A model generated the notes under the pieces. That model was given only the letters and a program-made list of their open reading frames with translations. It was not told where the DNA came from and ran no database searches. 64,000 nt of DNA from Limnoperna fortunei (Eukaryota; Mollusca; Bivalvia; Mytilida; Modiolidae), in contig OX104122.1 in the NCBI GenBank assembly GCA_944474755.1, forward strand, positions 6,225,223 to 6,289,222. Direction: 5' to 3'. How positions within the stretch are numbered: position 1 is the stretch's first letter; the number at the start of each line of letters is the position of its first letter. Shown one piece after another: positions 56,530-64,000 of this stretch. Position numbers and translations under genes: made by a program.

Positions 56530-59500
56530 TTGCAATAATTTTCTTAAAAATGATTTTCAAATTTTGTTATTTTCTTCACATTATTACCTTCGATTCGGTG
56601 TTTATTAATATTTTGCCTTATCTATTTTGCTATTGAATTTTTGCGCTGTTTGCGTAACCGATCACGAATCTGCATTTCCCTTTGCACTTATTTCACCATA
56701 GCCTATCGTTTGTACGTATCGCAACATCTTTTGTCGGCTATATCAAAAACATTTTTAGTAAAAATTTTTACATCTCATCAATTGTCTTGTCATTAAATAT
56801 GCCGCACCAATCTGTACATTAATTTGTTCACCGAATTTTGCTGAATCAGTTTGATCATAAAACCAGACGTTCTTTTATAAAACTTATTGACAAATTTATA
56901 TAATTTGGAATATTCTATAGACGCTACTGCAGCTTTGTGATCGCTTGTATCTATCATTGACATTCGCAAATATGGATTGTTCTTAATTCATCCTCGAAGG
57001 AGAACACATTGCAATACAAAGAAAGGACAGTATAATATTAATATTTGAAACTGAACTCTGGAGAACATTCAACGACATGACAAGTAGAGAACAAATGAAA
57101 TTGGCATAATATGCCTATTGTTGTTTTATATGCTTCAGTACCACTACCTAATTACTAATACCATTACGTAAGGCATATACCAGAGGTTGGTTAACAATAG
57201 GAAGAAAATTCATCGAATACTTAACACACTGCACGAACATAGAAAAAAATGTGTAAGCAAATAAAAAAGAAGTAAAAAATTAAATATCAATGGAAATAAA
57301 CAATCGGGTATTGATAAAAATACAGCTGAATTGATATTACAGATCAACTAGTTAAAATTGTGAGAATGTAAATAATGTTACTATATACCGCCATTCGTTT
57401 CATAGTGTGTCCCAAGTGCATTCGACGAAGTATCCCCTCACCCCAAATGCAACTAAGTGTGTCCGTTTAACCAAACATAACATATATGAAATTGGTGTTG
57501 TGTGGTTTTGGTGTGACATCTTCAAAATGAAACAAAAACCTAGACTTAAAATATTCGTATAACAAAACAATTCCTGAGTTTTGTAGGAAGATGTCAGATT
57601 CAAAATTCAAGATACAAGATTATATTTCAAATTCATGCATATATCAGGCGCTGTGTGCAACATCAGAATACAACACATATTTGAAATAGCATATATACAT
57701 CAACAAACAAGCAAATACATGTATAACAAAAAAGACAAAACACACAGAAGAAAAAATGCAGTGGATGAAAATGGTGCAGCATGTTACTTCAATAATTTAC
57801 TTAATCCTTTTGTAAAACATAACTCTACATTGCACAAAGATAGCATTCCCGCCATTCTTGTTTTGTACTTTTAAAAACAAACTTCTGCTTAAATAGTGTA
57901 TACAATTTACCTCGAGACGTATTGACGTATCATTACGCCATATTTGGGAGAATTGATCAATAAGCCCTTGCTTAAGTTTTTATCCATGCTATTTTTATAA
58001 TAATTTATTTTTGAAATTTAAAGATTATTCCAACATCATCAAACATATTTACAATAGCTTTTTTGTAAAATCTGTGTTGCCCTCCTGTATAAAGAAAACA
58101 TTAATCTATAGACTTTGGAAGATTTCTTTTTACTATAGTCTATTACAATAACATAACATTTTATTTCATTGTGATTTCCATAGGGCAATTACCAAGTTAT
58201 CTATAAACTAAACAGTTGAGAGTATTTATTCTAACATCAAGAACTTTTACCGCTTTATTATTTTTGCGGAGTAAAATCTGTGCACACAACACAAAGATTT
58301 CATTTAAGAATGGCTATATATGGGTACGGCAGACCTTCCCAGGATGCAACTCTTAAGTTCGTGTTCTCTCGCGTTTTCAGTCAGCAAACGTTACACAGAC
58401 ACGAATTTGAATTTAGATATCAATCTGCACCCGAAGGTTTTTGGGGATATTACGTCAACCACAATCACCCTGCCACACTTCTCTCAATGCGGATAAGTTT
58501 CGGGTGCAAATCCAGTAATTTTAACGTAAAACTGTATCAACAGTTTATAAATAGACTATTTAAAAATAAATACGATCTCGTGTATTATTTTACATTCATC
58601 ACTTGTTTGTTTCAAAACGTCACGGACAGAAGACAAAATGTATTCCTGCAGTAAACGGGTGATGACGTGTGACAGGGGTTATTTCTGGCAACCAGTAAGT
58701 GAGAGTGTTTAGATATAACACATCAATCTCCACGCAAAGAATTCTGGGAATTCTACGTTAACCACCATTGGTGACGGCATGAGAGATATATTAGTGGCAA
58801 TATTGAGTTATGTCCCTTTACAGTTATGCATACTGCGTTTCATAGAATGTGTATTTCATCACAATATGGCCTGCATGCATATAATTTTGAATTATTTCCA
58901 TACTTTTGTTTTCTTAACTTAATTAAGATGGTAAATAAGAATATGATTCGAATTATCATATCATTACTGTCATAATTGGATTGATTAAACTGTTTTAATA
59001 CATTCAGTTGGCAGCTTATGCATGTTAAGGACTCAATCAATATAAGACATGGTATGGAACAATTTACAGGAAATTTATACTGCCACTAGACAATTATGAA
59101 GAGTTAAAATGTGGACAGGGAGTTGAGCCTTTTGTAGCTTCTACAATCAGCCTGCTTTGCTTCGAAAATGCAGCATAGCGTGGTCTTCTCCACCTAGCCT
59201 TTTATGGTCCGCGAAAAGACTTCTGACAATCTCGTCCCACATATCATTTCTCATCAATTATTTTTTTTATTCACCGACAGGTAGTATTGATATATTTATT
59301 TCTCCTAAACATTGATAAAAAATCGATGGTATATTAATGTATGTACTTTGAATAACTACATATATTGCCGTTTGAGACTTCACATAATTATAAAAGAACA
59401 ATTACTAAGTTGTTTTCCTTACTCCGTCACTCGCAGTTAAGTTTCACACGAATTTCTGTTTTTTTTAGATGATGGTCTAACAATACACACATGTCCATTT

Positions 59501-60715
59501 GAAAATAGAAATGACAAAAAACATTTTATATATATACAACGAAATAAGCAGAAAATTTTCTCAAACAAATAATGAATTGCTAAGTTAAAGAAAATTTAAT
59601 CCAAAATTATGTTTAGACTGGTCTTCAATAACGAAAGTCTATGCCATCATACGGCCGCTATTTACAATAATGTATTGAAACCAGGGAAATATGACTTTAA
59701 TTGTTTACACATAATGGGGGAATTGTATGCCCCAAGCTTCATTGCGTAGAGAGCCAGCTAAAAACGATCGGAATGTATTCTGTATTCCGTTGTATTACAC
59801 TAAATCCTCGGTGTGTCATTTCAGGTTAAATTTTACGTAAAATTTAGAAAAAACCCGATGGATACCCATGAAAATGCACAAACACCACTAATATAGTCCA
59901 GAAATGGAATCTGCACTATCGACTCAAAAACCAGCCATTTTATTTCATTCAATACGTTGTCTAAAAATCTGTATTTCCAATTCTAGAAGACACTACTTTT
60001 TAAGTATAGATTCAGTGTTATAATTCCATGGAAAAACAAATCCACTGCTACAGTTCGGTCAAAAGAAAACTATTTTGTTCTCCATCAGTCTAAGTTCATT
60101 AACAGCGCCTCTGTCAGATCATGCAAAATAATAATATTACAATGCACAAATTATACGCACATTGAGATTGAACAAAAATTCCATAAATACATGAGTACTG
60201 AACATTCGGTGTTTACAAAGTAATGTTTTGTTTGCTTGTTTAACCTTCAACACAATCTCATCCATATTGTAGCGTCAGGTGTTTTTTTATGGTTAATTAC
60301 GTACTTATATTGGGGTAATTCGATTTATAGAGAGATTATAAATCAATATTCATTTTATTAATATTTTATTGAGATAAATCTGCAAATAAAAAATCTATAT
60401 CTTTTCATTTAAAACTTTTCTAAAACCTACAATAATAACAACTTTATACACTGTTGTCTTTATAGTGATTATTTGGGAACCAAATAAAACACTATAAAAT
60501 ACCTTAATAGGTCTATGATAATTAAATTGTTAAAGAGAAACAGAACACGAAACAATATTTTGAAAAACAGAAAAAATGATGTATGAATTTTGTTATTTTT
60601 CACCTTTGCAGCCGCTTAACTGAAAAGCATTTTGTGACAAAAAATGCAAAATTTATAACTATTGGTCCTAAAAACGAGCTTTATTAAAAAGAGGTTCGGT
60701 AATGTTATTGATCAG
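56530..60715. other. Intergenic, no firm gene
   Basis: The open frame at 58280-58654 (124 residues) has no recognised domain. A diverged pair of about 60-bp segments lies at 58412-58475 and 58710-58775. The rest is AT-rich with no gene or repeat recognised. Confidence 0.4.
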
Positions 60716-60734
60716 TTACGTTAACACCTTCCCT

Positions 60735-60955
60735 TTCACACCGATACCAGTCATAACATTTTGGCACATCAGCATGACACAAATTGTCCTTGACTCTAAT
60801 CTTAATTGACCTTGCCAGGTTTTCCTAACTTCGGCCAGATGTTTTCCCCATTTACTCTGACTTCCTTCCCCAGTAAAAACTGGACGCCATGATATAGATG
60901 AAAAATTGCTAAGAGTGGAAGTAAACCCCAATCCACCAACACACCAACCATTCAG
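60735..60955 (+). mobile_element. SINE copy lacking the tRNA head
   Basis: Has gactctaatcttaattgacc, aggttttcctaacttcggcc, aaaactggacgccatgatat and aaaattgctaagagtgg. The A/B-box part is missing. Confidence 0.75.
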
Positions 60956-60959
60956 TACA

Positions 60960-62480
60960 GCTTAATCAAGAAATAATTTTTTAATAACATATTACTGTTT
61001 CACATACAAGAAATTTGTTAAAAAAATTAACATTTTTAAGAATTTTGTTCTATCTGGAGTGTTTTTCTTGCTTTGTAAAATGTTCTTTTTTAATTGCAGG
61101 TGGTCACACGTTGAGGATTAATACCAATAGATCACAAAATAAAGATGACATTACACAGACAAATATACAAAAACATTCAGAAGAATGAAAAACAGCATGA
61201 AATACTCATTTGTTATAGCATTCTATGGACCGGTTCAAAGTTTTGTTATATAGAAATACAGTTATTGTTTTAATTATATCTTTTTTTTAATTTATTCCTT
61301 CATCAAGTTCCATTTTGGGATTTTTGGGGGCTTGTTTTTGTAACTATAAAGTGTAAGTATCCAGTAAGAGTTACATATTTCTAATATTGCCAAGTCTATA
61401 TAGTCCTGAACAATTATAGATCTTGTTCAAAGGCAGTGTATGCAGAACCTTTCCAAAAATGTGCTGCAAGTATATCAGATGAATTATATATGTAACATTG
61501 TGGGATTAATCCCCCCCCCCCCCAGTTTGTACTACACTGGCATAGTCTATGACTTAATTAGAGAACTTTAAATATGATCAAATCTGAAAATTATGTAAGT
61601 TTTCAAACTTTAGCGATATGTACATTAGATAACTAATGCTGGATTATGGAATACAAGATCGTGGTTTTCTTACATGTGGACAGGCACATGATAAAATGGA
61701 CAGATGAACAAACAACAACTAAAATATATATATCTGCATAATCATATCAAAAAATTTGAATTCATGTCTTCTGAATTGATTTCCAACAGTAGCACTATGT
61801 ACATACACATAGTACATAGAAACACGCACAGTATTTCAAACATGCATCAATATCGGTCCCGGTGTTTACGCCAAGGGTAATGATAGCTAACCAAATCTGA
61901 AATATTTTTGAAACTTAATATATAGGTTTAAACTAACTGCGTTTAACCCCTGTTTTTATGCGCACACCAAGTCATAATTAATAATACAACAACATTAAAA
62001 GACATGTAGCAAAATGTATCCATTATGTCAGAATTATGAATTAGCAAAAAACGGTAACATGTTACCTGGTAACCTCCCAAAAATACATCACAATAAGTTT
62101 GGGGAAATGTGCCATTTATAAACATTGACACCTAAGGATATTACTGCAGTAAAAGAAAAACATCTACTTTTACCTAGTAGAAATGTTCTGGTTTTCAACA
62201 TAGCTGCATTTGAATAAAAAATGTTCAAATTTATATTTTTTGAACGTCTTTGACCATTGACCACGTGTCCTGTTGCCATAGTTACCAAACATTCAAACTT
62301 TTTATTAAAGCTCATCTCTTTATCTTTAATATGGTATATAACATGTATATACATTTAACGAAATAAAATTGTGATTTTTATTGTTTTAAGTAACATACAT
62401 ATATTAGAAAAGAACTGTTTAAAAAATCATGAAAGGGAAAGAGTTAATAAATATAAGAATAATAAAACTTACGCAAACGA
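60960..62480. other. Intergenic, no gene seen
   Basis: A run of about 14 C (61511-61524) is notable. Reverse-strand open frames at 61943-62131 and 62088-62354 show no motif. Confidence 0.4.
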
Positions 62481-62483
62481 TTT

Positions 62484-62727
62484 TGTTTGTTTGTTTGTTT
62501 GAATGTTGTTTAACGCCACTTTCAGCAAATTTTCAGCTATATCATGGCGTCCAGTTTTTATTGGGGGAGGAAGCCGGAGTACCTGGAGAAAACCCCGACC
62601 TTTGGTAGGAAAACTGGCAATCCTTGTAAATTAAGTGAGTGAGGCTCGAACCCGCAATCTCAGTGTTGACAGATCACGTGATCAATAGTAGACGAACTAC
62701 CTTAACCACTCGGCCACCGAGGCCCCT
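62484..62727 (-). mobile_element. Near full-length SINE with 9-bp target-site duplication
   Basis: (gttt)n tail at the left, taacgccactttcagcaaat, tattgggggaggaagccgga, then B box and A box at the right. Direct repeat aaacgattt flanks it at 62475-62483 and 62728-62736. A short internal deletion removes part of the region after aaattaag. Confidence 0.9.
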
Positions 62728-62809
62728 AAACGATTTCGATTCGTATCAATATGTAATACACTATTAATAGGTCATTTGAATCTATACCTCAGAAATAAGC
62801 AGGTGATTT

Positions 62810-63030
62810 AATTTTTGTCTGGGACATACAATGAATTACAAATAAAGGTAATAACAAAATACCGAACACCGTTGAAACTGTTAAAAAGAACATGAACAAA
62901 ATCAAAGTCCAAGAAACCGGCAAACTCCAGAACCAACAAACAACATAAAGCAACTACAGAAGGCCTGACTAGGCACAGGTATTTTAAAAGAAATCGTCGA
63001 AACCAGGTTTTATGGCATGCCAAACATCCC
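62810..63030 (+). repeat. Dispersed repeat fragment of bivalve type
   Basis: Has aacagtttaaa-type words, agaaccaacaaacaacataa, gactaggcacaggtatttta and accaggttttatggcatgcc. I recall a similar 'ctgacttggtacaggcattttc' block in mytilid sequences. The reverse-strand open frame at 62808-63023 is a shadow of it. Confidence 0.45.
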
Positions 63031-64000
63031 GTCCATTACTGTAGTATATGAGTTGGTTAGTTGATTAAAATGGATGGGTATCATATACCACTAGTCATTA
63101 ACAATCTTCGTAACAGATTCGTTGTTCACTGAATTCAAAATTGGGAAAATTATCTTCATTCATATTTTCAGAGGATATTGAATATTGTTCGACACGGAAG
63201 TGGTATCTATAGCAAAACTTATTAAACGCGCGGTCTTTTTTTTTCTTGTAACCTTGGTTTGTAAGTTTATCTCGAAGAAATAGGTGACGCTTGCAACAAT
63301 CAGTATACTAGCTGCAGGCTCTTGCATACCTTATCAATTGCGAAATATAAACGCCCTATACAGTAGAAGCTGCATAGGTTCGTGTAAACCATAAGAGAAA
63401 ACATAACTCACGTTTAGTTATTATTAACAGCTAAACTATAATTTTGATTCTGTGTATTTTATTTTTTCTCAGTTTGTCTGTCCCCGCCCCTTTTAAAGCC
63501 ATATTAGCCATTGGTGTCTAATACCACTGGTTCCGAGTATACTCTTAAATAAAAACAACACTCTTAAATAGAAAACTGTATTTGTTAGTAGCAGTTAATA
63601 GAGATTTGTTCTTCATTAATAAAATAGAAATGTTCTAAAAATATCCTATTTAACTGTTTACAATTTGAAGAACACAGGGCTTTAAAACAAAAGTTTCTCG
63701 GACAAACGAAGGCATGTTACCTTGTAAATATTATCACCAAACAAAAGTAAGACAATTATACGTTGAAAAATTTCATTTACTACTAGAAAAGAATCAAATG
63801 AGGTATAAAAGGAAGCAAGGAAACCGTCCGATCATTCAGACCCGGATTTAGACAAACATATACAAGACAAAACAAAACCAGAAAGTGAATGGTACCAAAA
63901 CAATACAATGGGTGCACCTAGGTGCTCCGGACGAGAAAGCAGTAACACCGTCGAGTTACTTATTGTCATAGTTGCAACACAAATGAAATTATGATGATAA
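63031..64000. other. Window end, no gene seen
   Basis: No recognised gene, repeat or element. Confidence 0.4.

Noticed and set aside
58280..58654. Plus-strand open frame of 124 codons
   Set aside because: No domain or homologue recognised; part of it is one member of a duplicated non-coding-looking segment. Kept only as a finding on the duplicated segment.
62808..63023. Minus-strand hydrophobic open frame that resembles a membrane protein
   Set aside because: The plus strand reads as a dispersed bivalve-type repeat; the frame is its shadow.

Overview
The window is eukaryotic genomic DNA, AT-rich, with spliced genes, long introns, many minisatellites and about twenty copies or fragments of a tRNA-derived SINE. 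The SINE has an A box and B box at its head and a conserved 3-prime part that reads as a 'tactccggcttcct...' to 'gtggcgttaaa' block, which I recall from bivalve molluscs (V-SINE/RUDI-like). That block, the TRIM-like and Roc-COR-Death gene content, and other dispersed repeats of bivalve type point to a bivalve, possibly a mytilid. Species assignment is inference, not proof.

Layout. (1) 162-20334, plus strand: the 3-prime nine exons of a Roc-COR GTPase with two C-terminal Death domains. All exon phases agree; the 5-prime end lies outside the window. Its introns carry at least seven tandem-repeat arrays (units of 48, 170, 30, 50, 27, 26 and 86 bp), plus SINEs and MITE-like elements. (2) 20.3-31 kb: no intact gene. 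It holds a degenerate CCGCTGT-type satellite, then a 2.76-kb tandem duplication carrying a dead TRIM/B-box pseudogene and a SINE in each copy, and a 16-bp minisatellite. (3) 31-46 kb: a dead Tc1/mariner DD34E transposon, a dispersed repeat ending in a hairpin, an unidentified degenerate ORF, a TRIM pseudogene with an internal deletion, and AT-rich sequence with few features. (4) 46547-56105, minus strand: an eleven-exon gene with consistent phases encoding about 964 residues. It has cysteine/histidine clusters, an RNase H-like DDE-type core and a degenerate C-terminal C2H2 finger. It looks like an intron-rich, transposase-derived host gene of unknown function. (5) 56-64 kb: no convincing gene; SINEs and dispersed repeats.

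The two intact genes face each other across about 26 kb of repeats and pseudogenes and show no sign of working together. The Roc-COR-Death gene probably belongs to innate immune or cell-death signalling, judged from its domains. The best candidates for something poorly described are the DDE-like multi-exon gene and the Roc-COR-Death-Death gene, whose GTPase domain is split by a long low-complexity insertion.
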